This document shows, in pieces, positions 26,838 through 39,515 of a DNA stretch of 64,000 bases. The stretch comes from Muraenolepis orangiensis. Taxonomy: Eukaryota > Chordata > Actinopteri > Gadiformes > Muraenolepididae. Positions within the stretch are counted from its first letter, which is position 1, and each line of letters opens with the position of its first letter. A program made the position numbers and the translations under genes. The stretch spans positions 22,685-86,684 of the forward strand of contig JANIIK010000776.1 in the NCBI GenBank assembly GCA_027704905.1, read 5' to 3'. The notes beneath the pieces were generated by a model. That model saw only the letters and a list, made by a program, of their open reading frames with translations. It had not been told where the DNA came from and ran no database searches.

Positions 26838-27094
26838 CCGACATTGAGTGCCCATATTCAGATTGGAGATGGAGTGTGTGTGGGGGTGAGGACCAGTGCT
26901 TTTAGTCATACAATCGTCCGACATTGAGTGCCTATATTCGGATTGGAGATGGAGTGTGTGTGGGTCAGTAACAGTGCTCATAGTCATACACTCATCCGAC
27001 ATTGTGTGGCTATATTTCGATTGAAGATGGAGTGTGTGTGGGGGTGAGGACCAGTGCTTTTAGTCAAACATTCATCCGACATTGTGTGCCTATA

Positions 27095-30079
27095 TTCGGA
27101 TTGGAGATTGAGTGTGTGTGGGGGTGAGGACCAGTGCTTGTAGTCAAACATTCATCCGACATTGTGTGCCTATATTCGGATTGGAGATGGAGTGTGTGTG
27201 GGGGTCAGGACCAGTGCTTTTAGTCATACACACATCCGAAATTGAGTGCCTATTTTCGGATTGGAGATGGAGTTTGTGTGGGGGTTAGGACCAGTGGTTT
27301 TAGTTAAACATTCATCCGACAATGTGTGCCTATATTCGGATTGGAGTTGGAGTGTGTGTGGGGGTCAGGACCAGTGCTTTTAGTCATACACACATCCAAC
27401 ATTGAGTGCCTATATTCGGATTGGAGATGGACTGTGTGGGGGTCAGGACCAGTGCTCATAGTCATACACTTTTCCGACATTGTGTGCCTATATTCGGATT
27501 GGAGATGGAGTGTGTGTGGGGATGAGGACCAGTGCTTTTAGTCATACAATCGTCCGACATTGAGTGCCTATATTCGGATTGGAGATGGAGTGTGTGGGGT
27601 CAGTGCCAGTGCTCATAGTCATCCACTTATCCAACATTGTGTGCCTTTATTCGGATTGGAGAGGGAGTGTGTGTGGGAGTCAGGATCAGTGCTTTTAGTC
27701 AAACATTCATCCGACATTGTGTGCCTATATTCGGATTGGAGATGGAGTGTGTGTGGGGGTCAGGACCAGTGCTTTTAGTCATACACACATCCGACATTAT
27801 GTGCCGATATTCGGAATGGAGATGGAGTGTGTGGGGGTCAGGACCAGTGCTAATTGTCATACACTTATCCGACATTGAGTGCCAATTTCGGATGGGAGAT
27901 GGAGTGTGTGTGGGAGTCAGGACCAGTGCTTTTAGTCAAACATACATCCGACATTGTGTGCCTATATTTGGATTGGAGATGGAGTGTGTGGGGGTCAGGA
28001 CCAGTGCTCATAGTCATACACTTATCCGACATTGTGTGCCTATATTCGGATTGGAGAATGAGTGTTTGTGGGGGTCAGGACCAGTGCATTTAGTCAAACA
28101 TTCATCCGACATTGAGTGCCTATATTCGGAATGGAGATGGAGTGTGTGTGGTGTCAGGACCAGTTCTCATAGTCTTACACTTATCCGACATTGTGTGCCA
28201 ATATTCAGATTAGAGATGGAATGTGTGTGGGTCAGGAACAGTGCTCATAGTCATACACTTATCCGACATTGAGTGCTTATTTTTGGATGGGAAATGGAGT
28301 GTGTGTGGGGGTCAGTACCAGTGCTTTTAGTCAAACACTCATCCGACAGTTTGTGCCCATATTCGGATTGGAGATGGACTGTGTGTGGGGGTGAGGACCA
28401 GTGCTTTTAGTCTTACAATCATCCGAGAATTGAGTGCCTATATTCGGATTGGAGATGGAGTGTGTGTGGGGTCAGGACCAGTGCTCATAGTCATACACTC
28501 ATCTGACATTGTGTGGCTATATTCGGATTGGAGATGGAGTTTGTGTGGGGGTGAGGACCAGTGCTTTTATTCAAACATTCATCCGACATTGTGTGCCTAT
28601 ATTCGGATTGGTGATGGAGTGTGTGTGGGGGTCAGGACCAGTGCTTTTAGTCATACACATCCGACATTGAGTGCCTATTTTCGGATTGGAGATGGAGTGT
28701 GTGGGGGTCAGGACCAGTGCTCATTGTCATACACTTATCCAACATTGTGTGCCTATATTCGGATTGGAGATGGAGTGTGTGGGGGTCAGGACCAGTGCTC
28801 ATAGTCATACACTTATCCGACATTGTGTGCCTATATTCGGATTGGAGATTGAGTGTGTGTGGGGGTGAGGACCAGTGCTTGTAGTCAAACATTCATCCGA
28901 CATTGTGTGCCTATATTCGGATTGGAGATGGAGTGTGTGTGGGGGTCAGGACCAGTGCTTTTAGTCATACACACATCCGAAATTGAGTGCCTATTTTCGG
29001 ATTGGAGATGGAGTTTGTGTGGGGGTTAGGACCAGTGGTTTTAGTTAAACATTCATCCGACAATGTGTGCCTATATTCGGATTGGAGTTGGAGTGTGTGT
29101 GGGGGTCAGGACCAGTGCTTTTAGTCATACACACATCCAACATTGAGTGCCTATATTCGGATTGGAGATGGACTGTGTGGGGGTCAGGACCAGTGCTCAT
29201 AGTCATACACTTTTCCGACATTGTGTGCCTATATTCGGATTGGAGATGGAGTGTGTGTGGGGATGAGGACCAGTGCTTTTAGTCATACAATCGTCCGACA
29301 TTGAGTGCCTATATTCGGATTGGAGATGGAGTGTGTGGGGTCAGTGCCAGTGCTCATAGTCATACACTTATCCAACATTGTGTGCCTTTATTCGGATTGG
29401 AGAGGGAGTGTGTGTGGGAGTCAGGATCAGTGCTTTTAGTCAAACATTCATCCGACATTGTGTGCCTATATTCGGATTGGAGATGGAGTGTGTGTGGGGG
29501 TCAGGACCAGTGCTTTTAGTCATACACACATCCGACATTATGTGCCGATATTCGGAATGGAGATGGAGTGTGTTGGGGTCAGGACCAGTGCTAATTGTCA
29601 TACACTTATCCGACATTGAGTGCCAATTTCGGATGGGAGATGGAGTGTGTGTGGGAGTCAGGACCAGTGCTTTTAGTCAAACATACATCCGACATTGTGT
29701 GCCTATATTTGGATTGGAGATGGAGTGTGTGGGGGTCAGGACCAGTGCTCATAGTCATACACTTATCCGACATTGTGTGCCTATATTCGGATTGGAGAAT
29801 GAGTGTTTGTGGGGGTCAGGACCAGTGCATTTAGTCAAACATTCATCCGACATTGAGTGCCTATATTCGGAATGGAGATGGAGTGTGTGTGGTGTCAGGA
29901 CCAGTTCTCATTGTCTTACACTTATCCGACATTGTGTGCCAATATTCAGATTAGAGATGGAATGTGTGTGGGTCAGGAACAGTGCTCATAGTCATACACT
30001 TATCCGACATTGAGTGCTTATTTTTGGATGGGAAATGGAGTGTGTGTGGGGGTCAGTACCAGTGCTTTTAGTCAAACAC
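27095..30079. repeat. Tandem block duplication, period 1,741 bp
   Basis: About 27095-28338 matches about 28836-30079. Both copies share private variants seen rarely elsewhere: GGTTAGGACCAGTGG, CAGGATCAGTGC, GTGCCGATATTCGG, GTGCCAATTTCGG, TATATTTGGATTGG and ATTCAGATTAGAG. Small differences exist, such as CATCCACTTATCC near 27620 in copy 1 and GTGTTGGGGTC near 29571 and CTCATTGTCTTAC near 29910 in copy 2. The pattern fits a recent unequal exchange. Confidence 0.85.
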
Positions 30080-33000
30080 TTATCCAACATTGTGTGCCTA
30101 TATTCGGATTGGAGATGGAGTGTGTGGGGGTCAGGACCAGTGCTCATAGTCATACACTTATCCGACATTGTGTGCCTATATTCGGATTGGAGAATGAGTG
30201 TTTGTGGGGGTCAGGACCAGTGCATTTAGTCAAACATTCATCCGACATTGAGTGCCTATATTCGGAATGGAGATGTAGTGTGTGTGGTGTCAGGACCAGT
30301 TCTCATAGTCTTACACTTATCCGACATTGTGTGCCAATATTAGGATTGGAGATGGAATGTGTGTGGGTCAGGAACAGTGCTCATAGTCATACACTTATCC
30401 GACATTGAGTGCTTATTTTTGGATGGGAAATGGAGTGTGTGTGGGGGTCAGTACCAGTGCTTTTAGTCAAACACTCATCCGACAGTTTGTGCCCATATTC
30501 GAATTGGAGATGGACTGTGTGTGGGGGTGAGGACCAGTGCTTTTAGTCTTACAATCATCCGAGAATTGAGTGCCTATATTCGGATTGGAGATGGAGTGTG
30601 TGTGGGGTCAGGACCAGTGCTCATAGTCATACACTCATCTGACATTGTGTGGCTATATTCGGATTGGAGATGGAGTTTGTGTGGGGGTGAGGACCAGTGC
30701 ATTTATTCAAACATTCATCCGACATTGTGTGCCTATATTCGGATTGGTGATGGAGTGTGTGTGGGGGTCAGGACCAGTGCTTTTAGTCATACACTTATCC
30801 AACATTGTGTGCCTATATTCAGATTGGAGATGGAGTGTGTGGGGGTCAGGACCAGTGCTCATAGTCATACACTTATCCGACATTGTGTGCTTATATTCCG
30901 ATTGGAGATGGAGTTTGTGTGGGGGTGAGGACCAGTGCTTTTAGTTAAACATTCATCCGACAATGTTTGCCTATATTCGGATTGGAGTTGGAGTGTGTGT
31001 GGGGGTGAGGACCAGTGCTTGTAGTCAAACATTCATCCGACATTGTGTGCCTATATTCGGATTGGAGATGGAGTGTGTGGGGGTCAGGACCAGTGCTCAT
31101 TGTCATACACTTATCCAACATTGTGTGCCTATATTCGGATTGGAGATGGAGTTTGTGTGGGGGTGAGGACCAGTGCTTTTATTCAAACATTCATCCGACA
31201 TTGTGTGCCTATATTCGGATTGGTGATGGAGTGTGTGTGGGGGTCAGGACCAGTGCTTTTAGTCATACACACATCCGACATTGAGTGCCCATATTCAGAT
31301 TGGAGATGGAGTGTGTGTGGGGGTGAGGACCAGTGCTTTTAGTCATACAATCGTCCGACATTGAGTGCCTATATTCGGATTGGAGATGGAGTGTGTGTGG
31401 GTCAGTAACAGTGCTCATAGTCATACACTCATCCGACATTGTGTGGCTATATTTCGATTGAAGATGGAGTGTGTGTGGGGGTGAGGACCAGTGCTTTTAG
31501 TCAAACATTCATCCGACATTGTGTGCCTATATTCGGATTGGAGATTGAGTGTGTGTGGGGGTGAGGACCAGTGCTTGTAGTCAAACATTCATCCGACATT
31601 GTGTGCCTATATTCGGATTGGAGATGGAGTGTGTGTGGGGGTCAGGACCAGTGCTTTTAGTCATACACACATCCGAAATTGAGTGCCTATTTTCGGATTG
31701 GAGATGGAGTTTGTGTGGGGGTGAGGACCAGTGGTTTTAGTTAAACATTCATCCGACAATGTGTGCCTATATTCGGATTGGAGTTGGAGTGTGTGTGGGG
31801 GTCAGGACCAGTGCTTTTAGTCATACACACATCCAACATTGAGTGCCTATATTCAGATTGGAGATGGACTGTGTGGGGGTCAGGACCAGTGCTCATAGTC
31901 ATACACTTTTCCGACATTGTGTGCCTATATTCGGATTGGAGATGGAGTGTGTGTGGGGATGAGGACCAGTGCTTTTAGTCATACAATCGTCCGACATTGA
32001 GTGCCTGTATTCGGATTGGAGATGGAGTGTGTGGGGTCAGTGCCAGTGCTCATAGTCATACACTTATCCAACATTGTGTGCCTTTATTCGGATTGGAGAG
32101 GGAGTGTGTGTGGGAGTCAGGATCAGTGCTTTTAGTCAAACATTCATCCGACATTGTGTGCCTATATTCGGATTGGAGATGGAGTGTGTGTGGGGGTCAG
32201 GACCAGTGCTTTTAGTCATACACACATCCGACATTATGTGCCTATATTCGGAATGGAGATGGAGTGTGTGGGGGTCAGGACCAGTGCTAATTGTCATACA
32301 CTTATCCGACATTGAGTGCCTATTTCGGATGGGAGATGGAGTGTGTGTGGGAGTCAGGACCAGTGCTTTTAGTCAAACATACATCCGACATTGTGTGCCT
32401 ATATTCGGATTGGAGATGGAGTGTGTGGGGGTCAGGACCAGTGCTCATAGTCATACACTTATCCGACATTGTGTGCCTATATTCGGATTGGAGAATGAGT
32501 GTTTGTGGGGGTCAGGACCAGTGCATTTAGTCAAACATTCATCCGACATTGAGTGCCTATATTCGGAATGGAGATGGAGTGTGTGTGGTGTCAGGACCAG
32601 TTCTCATAGTCTTACACTTATCCGACATTGTGTGCCAATATTCGGATTGGAGAATGAGTGTTTGTGGGGGTCAGGACCAGTGCATTTAGTCAAACATTCA
32701 TCCGACATTGAGTGCCTATATTCGGAATGGAGATGGAATGTGTGTGGGTCAGGAACAGTGCTCATAGTCATACACTTATCCGACATTGAGTGCTTATTTT
32801 TGGATGGGAAATGGAGTGTGTGTGGGGGCCAGTACCAGTGCTTTTAGTCAAACACTCATCCGACAGTTTGTGCCCATATTCGGATTGGAGATGGACTGTG
32901 TGTGGGGGTGAGGACCAGTGCTTTTAGTCTTACAATCATCCGAGAATTGAGTGCCTATATTCGGATTGGAGATGGAGTGTGTGTGGGGTCAGGACCAGTG

Positions 33001-34619
33001 CTCATAGTCATACACTCATCTGACATTGTGTGGCTATATTCGGATTGGAGATGGAGTTTGTGTGGGGGTGAGGACCAGTGCTTTTATTCAAACATTCATC
33101 CGACATTGTGTGCCTATATTCGGATTGGTGATGGAGTGTGTGTGGGGGTCAGGACCAGTGCTTTTAGTCATACACATCCGACATTGAGTGCCTATTTTCG
33201 GATTGGAGATGGAGTGTGTGGGGGTCAGCACCAGTGCTCATTGTCATACACTTATCCAACATTGTGTGCCTATATTCGGATTGGAGATGGAGTGTGTGGG
33301 GGTCAGGACCAGTGCTCATAGTCATACACTTATCCGACATTGTGTGCCTATATTCAGATTGGAGAATGAGTGTTTGTGGGGGTCAGGACCAGTGCATTTA
33401 GTCAAACATTCATCCGACATTGAGTGCCTATATTCGGAATGGAGATGGAGTGTGTGTGGTGTCAGGACCAGTTCTCATAGTCTTACACTTATCCGACATT
33501 GTGTGCCAATATTAGGATTGGAGATGGAATGTGTGTGGGTCAGGAACAGTGCTCATAGTCATACACTTATCCGACATTGAGTGCTTATTTTTGGATGGGA
33601 AATGGAGTGTGTGTGGGGGTCAGTACCAGTGCTTTTAGTCAAACACTCATCCGACAGTTTGTGCCCATATTCGAATTGGAGATGGACTGTGTGTGGGGGT
33701 GAGGACCAGTGCTTTTAGTCTTACAATCATCCGAGAATTGAGTGCCTATATTCGGATTGGAGATGGAGTGTGTGTGGGGTCAGGACCAGTGCTCATAGTC
33801 ATACACTCATCTGACATTGTGTGGCTATATTCGGATTGGAGATGGAGTTTGTGTGGGGGTGAGGACCAGTGCTTTTATTCAAACATTCATCCGACATTGT
33901 GTGCCTATATTCGGATTGGTGATGGAGTGTGTGTGGGGGTCAGGACCAGTGCATTTAGTCATACACACATCCGACATTGAGTGCCTATTTTCGGATTGGA
34001 GATGGAGTGTGTGGGGGTCAGGACCAGTGCTCATTGTCATACACTTATCCAACATTGTGTGCCTATATTCGGATTGGAGATGGAGTGTGTGGGGGTCAGG
34101 ACCAGTGCTCATAGTCATACACTTATCCGACATTGTGTGCCTATATTCGGATTGGAGAATAAGTGTTTGTGGGGGTCAGGACCAGTGCATTTAGTCAAAC
34201 ATTCATCCGACATTGAGTGCCTATATTCGGATTGGAGATGGAGTGTGTGGGGGTCAGGACCAGTGCTCATTGTCATACACTTATCCAACATTGTGTGCCT
34301 ATATTCGGATTGGAGTTGGAGTGTGTGTGGGGGTCAGGTCCAGTGTTTTTAGTCATACACACATCCGACATTGAGTGCCTATTTTCGAATTGGAGATGGA
34401 GTGTGTGGGGGTCAGGACCAGTGCTCATTGTCATACACTTATCCAACATTGTGTGCCTATATTCGGATTGGAGATGGAGTTTGTGTGGGGGTGAGGACCA
34501 GTGCTTTTATTCAAACATTCATCCGACATTGTGTGCCTATATTCGGATTGGTGATGGAGTGTGTGTGGGGGTCAGGACCAGTGCTTTTAGTCATACACAC
34601 ATCCGACATTGAGTGCCTA

Positions 34620-37600
34620 TTTTCGGATTGGAGATAGAGTGTGTGGGGGTCAGGACCAGTGCTCATAGTAATACACTTATCCGACATTGTGTGCCTATAT
34701 TCGGATTGGAGAATGAGTGTTTGTGGGGTCAGGACCAGTGCATTTAGTCAAACATTCATCCGAAATTGAGTGCCTATATTCGGATTGGAGATGGAGTGTG
34801 TGTGGTGTCAGGACCAGTTCTCATAGTCTTACGCTTATCCGACATTGTGTGCCAATATTCGGATTGGAGATGGAATGTGTGTGGGTCAGGAACAGTGCTC
34901 ATAGTCATACACTTATCCGACATTGAGTGCTTATTTTTGGATGGGAAATGGAGTGTGTGTGGGAGTCAGTACCAATGCTTTTTGTCAAACACTCATCCGA
35001 CAGTTTGTGCCCATATTCGGATTGGAGATGGACTGTGTGTGGGGGTGAGGACCAGTGCTTTTAGTCTTACAATCATCCGACATTGAGTGCCTATATTCGG
35101 ATTGGTGATGGAGTGTGTGTGGGGTCAGGACCAGTGCTCATAGTCATACACTCATCTGACATTGTGTGGCTATATTCGGATTGGAGATGGAGTTTGTGTG
35201 GGGGTGAGGACCAGTGCTTTTATTCAAACATACATCCGACATTGTGTGCCTATTTTCGGATTGGAGATGGAGTGTGTGGGGGTCAGGACCAGTGCTCATT
35301 GTCATACACTTATCCAACATTGTGTGCCTATATTCGGATTGGAGATGGAGTGTGTGGGGGTCAGGACCAGAGCTCATAGTCATACACTTATCCGACATTG
35401 TGTGCTTATATTCCGATTGGAGATGGAGTTTGTGTGGGGGTGAGGACCAGTGCTTTTAGTTAAACATTCATCCGACAATGTGTGCCTATATTCGGATTGG
35501 AGTTGGAGTGTGTGTGGGGGTGAGGACCAGTGCTTGTAGTCAAACATTCATCCGACATTGTGTGCCTATATTCGGATTGGAGATGGAGTGTGTGTGGTGG
35601 TCAGGACCAGTGCTTTTATTCAAACATTCATCCGACATTGTGTGCCTATATTCGGATTGGTGATGGAGTGTGTGTGGGGGTCAGGACCAGTGCTTTTAGT
35701 CATACACACATCCGACATTGAGTGCCTATTTTCGGATTGGAGAATGAGTGTTTGTGGGGTCAGGACCAGTGCATTTAGTCAAACATTCATCCGAAATTGA
35801 GTGCCTATATTCGGATTGGAGATGGAGTGTGTGTGGTGTCAGGACCAGTTCTCATAGTCTTACGCTTATCCGACATTGTGTGCCAATATTCGGATTGGAG
35901 ATGGAATGTGTGTGGGTCAGGAACAGTGCTCATAGTCATACACTTATCCGACATTGAGTGCTTATTTTTGGATGGGAAATGGAGTGTGTGTGGGAGTCAG
36001 TACCAATGCTTTTTGTCAAACACTCATCCGACAGTTTGTGCCCATATTCGGATTGGAGATGGACTGTGTGTGGGGGTGAGGACCAGTGCTTTTAGTCTTA
36101 CAATCATCCGACATTGAGTGCCTATATTCGGATTGGTGATGGAGTGTGTGTGGGGTCAGGACCAGTGCTCATAGTCATACACTCATCTGACATTGTGTGG
36201 CTATATTCGGATTGGAGATGGAGTTTGTGTGGGGGTGAGGACCAGTGCTTTTATTCAAACATACATCCGACATTGTGTGCCTATTTTCGGATTGGAGATG
36301 GAGTGTGTGGGGGTCAGGACCAGTGCTCATTGTCATACACTTATCCAACATTGTGTGCCTATATTCGGATTGGAGATGGAGTGTGTGGGGGTCAGGACCA
36401 GAGCTCATAGTCATACACTTATCCGACATTGTGTGCTTATATTCCGATTGGAGATGGAGTTTGTGTGGGGGTGAGGACCAGTGCTTTCAGTTAAACATTC
36501 ATCCGACAATGTGTGCCTATATTCGGATTGGAGTTGGAGTGTGTGTGGGGGTGAGGACCAGTGCTTGTAGTCAAACATTCATCCGACATTGTGTGCCTAT
36601 ATTCGGATTGGAGATGGAGTGTGTGTGGTGGTCAGGACCAGTGCTTTTATTCAAACATTCATCCGACATTGTGTGCCTATATTCGGATTGGTGATGGAGT
36701 GTGTGTGGGGGTCAGGACCAGTGCTTTTAGTCATACACACATCCGACATTGAGTGCCTATTTTCGGATTGGAGATAGAGTGTGTGGGGGTCAGGACCAGT
36801 GCTCATAGTAATACACTTATCCGACATTGTGTGCCTATATTCGGATTGGAGAATGAGTGTTTGTGGGGTCAGGACCAGTGCATTTAGTCAAACATTCATC
36901 CGAAATTGAGTGCCTATATTCGGATTGGAGATGGAGTGTGTGTGGTGTCAGGACCAGTTCTCATAGTCTTACGCTTATCCGACATTGTGTGCCAATATTC
37001 GGATTGGAGATGGAATGTGTGTGGGTCAGGAACAGTGCTCATAGTCATACACTTATCCGACATTGAGTGCTTATTTTTGGATGGGAAATGGAGTGTGTGT
37101 GGGAGTCAGTACCAATGCTTTTAGTCAAACACTCATCCGACAGTTTGTGCCCATATTCGGATTGGAGATGGACTGTGTGTGGGGGTGAGGACCAGTGCTT
37201 TTAGTCTTACAATCATCCGACATTGAGTGCCTATATTCGGATTGGTGATGGAGTGTGTGTGGGGTCAGGACCAGTGCTCATAGTCATACACTCATCTGAC
37301 ATTGTGTGGCTATATTCGGATTGGAGATGGAGTTTGTGTGGGGGTGAGGACCAGTGCTTTTATTCAAACATACATCCGACATTGTGTGCCTATTTTCGGA
37401 TTGGAGATGGAGTGTGTGGGGGTCAGGACCAGTGCTCATTGTCATACACTTATCCAACATTGTGTGCCTATATTCGGATTGGAGATGGAGTGTGTGGGGG
37501 TCAGGACCAGAGCTCATAGTCATACACTTATCCGACATTGTGTGCTTATATTCCGATTGGAGATGGAGTTTGTGTGGGGGTGAGGACCAGTGCTTTTAGT

Positions 37601-37620
37601 TAAACATTCATCCGACAATG
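34620..37620. repeat. Triple block repeat, spacings 1,031 and 1,109 bp
   Basis: The same block starts near 34717, 35748 and 36857. Spacings differ by exactly one 78-bp monomer. Copies 1 and 3 keep a monomer with CTCATAGTAATACAC (near 34663 and 36804). Copy 2 lacks it and instead has a hybrid joining TATTTTCGGATTGG to GAGAATGAGTG near 35730. All three carry the private GGACCAGAGCTCATAG variant, with an AGCTC created by one T-to-A change. Confidence 0.85.
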
Positions 37621-39515
37621 TGTGCCTATATTCGGATTGGAGTTGGAGTGTGTGTGGGGGTGAGGACCAGTGCTTGTAGTCAAACATTCATCCGACATTG
37701 TGTGCCTATATTCGGATTGGAGATGGAGTGTGTGTGGTGGTCAGGACCAGTGCTTTTAGTCATACACACATCCGACATTGAGTGCCTATATTCGGATTGG
37801 AGATGGAGTTTGTGTGGGGGTGAGGACCAGTGCTTTTAGTTAAACATTCATCCGACAATGTTTGCCTATATTCGGATTGGAGTTGGAGTGTGTGTGGGGG
37901 TGAGGACCAGTGCTTGTAGTCAAACATTCATCCGACATTGTGTGCCTATATTCGGATTGGAGATGGAGTGTGTGGGGGTCAGGACCAGTGCTCATTGTCA
38001 TACACTTATCCAACATTGTGTGCCTATATTCGGATTGGAGATGGAGTTTGTGTGGGGGTGAGGACCAGTGCTTTTATTCAAACATTCATCCGACATTGTG
38101 TGCCTATATTCGGATTGGTGATGGAGTGTGTGTGGGGGTCAGGACCAGTGCTTTTAGTCATACACACATCCGACATTGAGTGCCCATATTCAGATTGGAG
38201 ATGGAGTTTGTGTGGGGGTGAGGACCAGTGCTTTTAGTCATACAATCGTCCGACATTTAGTGCCTATATTCGGATTGGAGATGGAGTGTGTGTGGGTCAG
38301 TAACAGTGCTCATAGTCATACACTCATCCGACATTGTGTGGCTATATTTCGATTGAAGATGGAGTGTGTGTGGGGGTGAGGACCAGTGCTTTTAGTCAAA
38401 CATTCATCCGACATTGTGTGCCTATATTCGGATTGGAGATTGAGTGTGTGTGGGGGTGAGGACCAGTGCTTGTAGTCAAACATTCATCCGACATTGTGTG
38501 CCTATATTCGGATTGGAGATGGAGTGTGTGTGGGGGTCAGGACCAGTGCTTTTAGTCATACACACATCCGAAATTGAGTGCCTATTTTCGGATTGGAGAT
38601 GGAGTTTGTGTGGGGGTGAGGACCAGTGGTTTTAGTTAAACATTCATCCGACAATGTGTGCCTATATTCGGATTGGAGTTGGAGTGTGTGTGGGGGTCAG
38701 GACCAGTGCTTTTAGTCATACACACATCCAACATTGAGTGCCTATATTCGGATTGGAGATGGACTGTGTGGGGGTCAGGACCAGTGCTCATAGTCATACA
38801 CTTTTCCGACATTGTGTGCCTATATTCGGATTGGAAATGGAGTGTGTGTGGGGATGAGGACCAGTGCTTTTAGTCATACAATCGTCTGACATTGAGTGCC
38901 TATATTCGGATTGGAGATGGAGTGTGTGGGGTCAGTGCCAGTGCTCATAGTCATACACTTATCCAACATTGTGTGCCTTTATTCGGATTGGAGAGGGAGT
39001 GTGTGTGGGAGTCAGGATCAGTGCTTTTAGTCAAACATTCATCCGACATTGTGTGCCTATATTCGGATTGGAGATGGAGTGTGTGTGGGGGTCAGGACCA
39101 GTGCTTTTAGTCATACACACATCCGACATTATGTGCCTATATTCGGAATGGAGATGGAGTGTGTGGGGGTCAGGACCAGTGCTAATTGTCATACACTTAT
39201 CTGACATTGAGTGCCTATTTCGGATGGGAGATGGAGTGTGTGTGGGAGTCAGGACCAGTGCTTTTAGTCAAACATACATCCGACATTGTGTGCCTATATT
39301 CGGATTGGAGATGGAGTGTGTGGGGGTCAGGACCAGTGCTCATTGTCATACACTTATCCAACATTGTGTGCCTATATTCGGATTGGAGATGGAGTGTGTG
39401 GGGGTCAGGACCAGTGCTCATAGTCATACACTTATCCGACATTGTGTGCCTATATTCGGATTGGAGAATAAGTGTTTGTGGGGGTCAGGACCAGTGCATT
39501 TAGTCAAACATTCAT
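35630..39515. repeat. 3,884-bp tandem segmental duplication, copy 1
   Basis: Every marker I compared from about 35630 to 39515 recurs 3,884 bp downstream: the hybrid monomer, the GCTTTTTGTCAAAC variant, GTCTTACGCTTATCC, the GAGCTC variant, GGCATTTAGTGCC-type units and GGAAATGGAG near 38834. The only difference I noticed is C at 36488 against T at 40372. Copy 1 also contains a 1,109-bp internal repeat. Confidence 0.88.
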
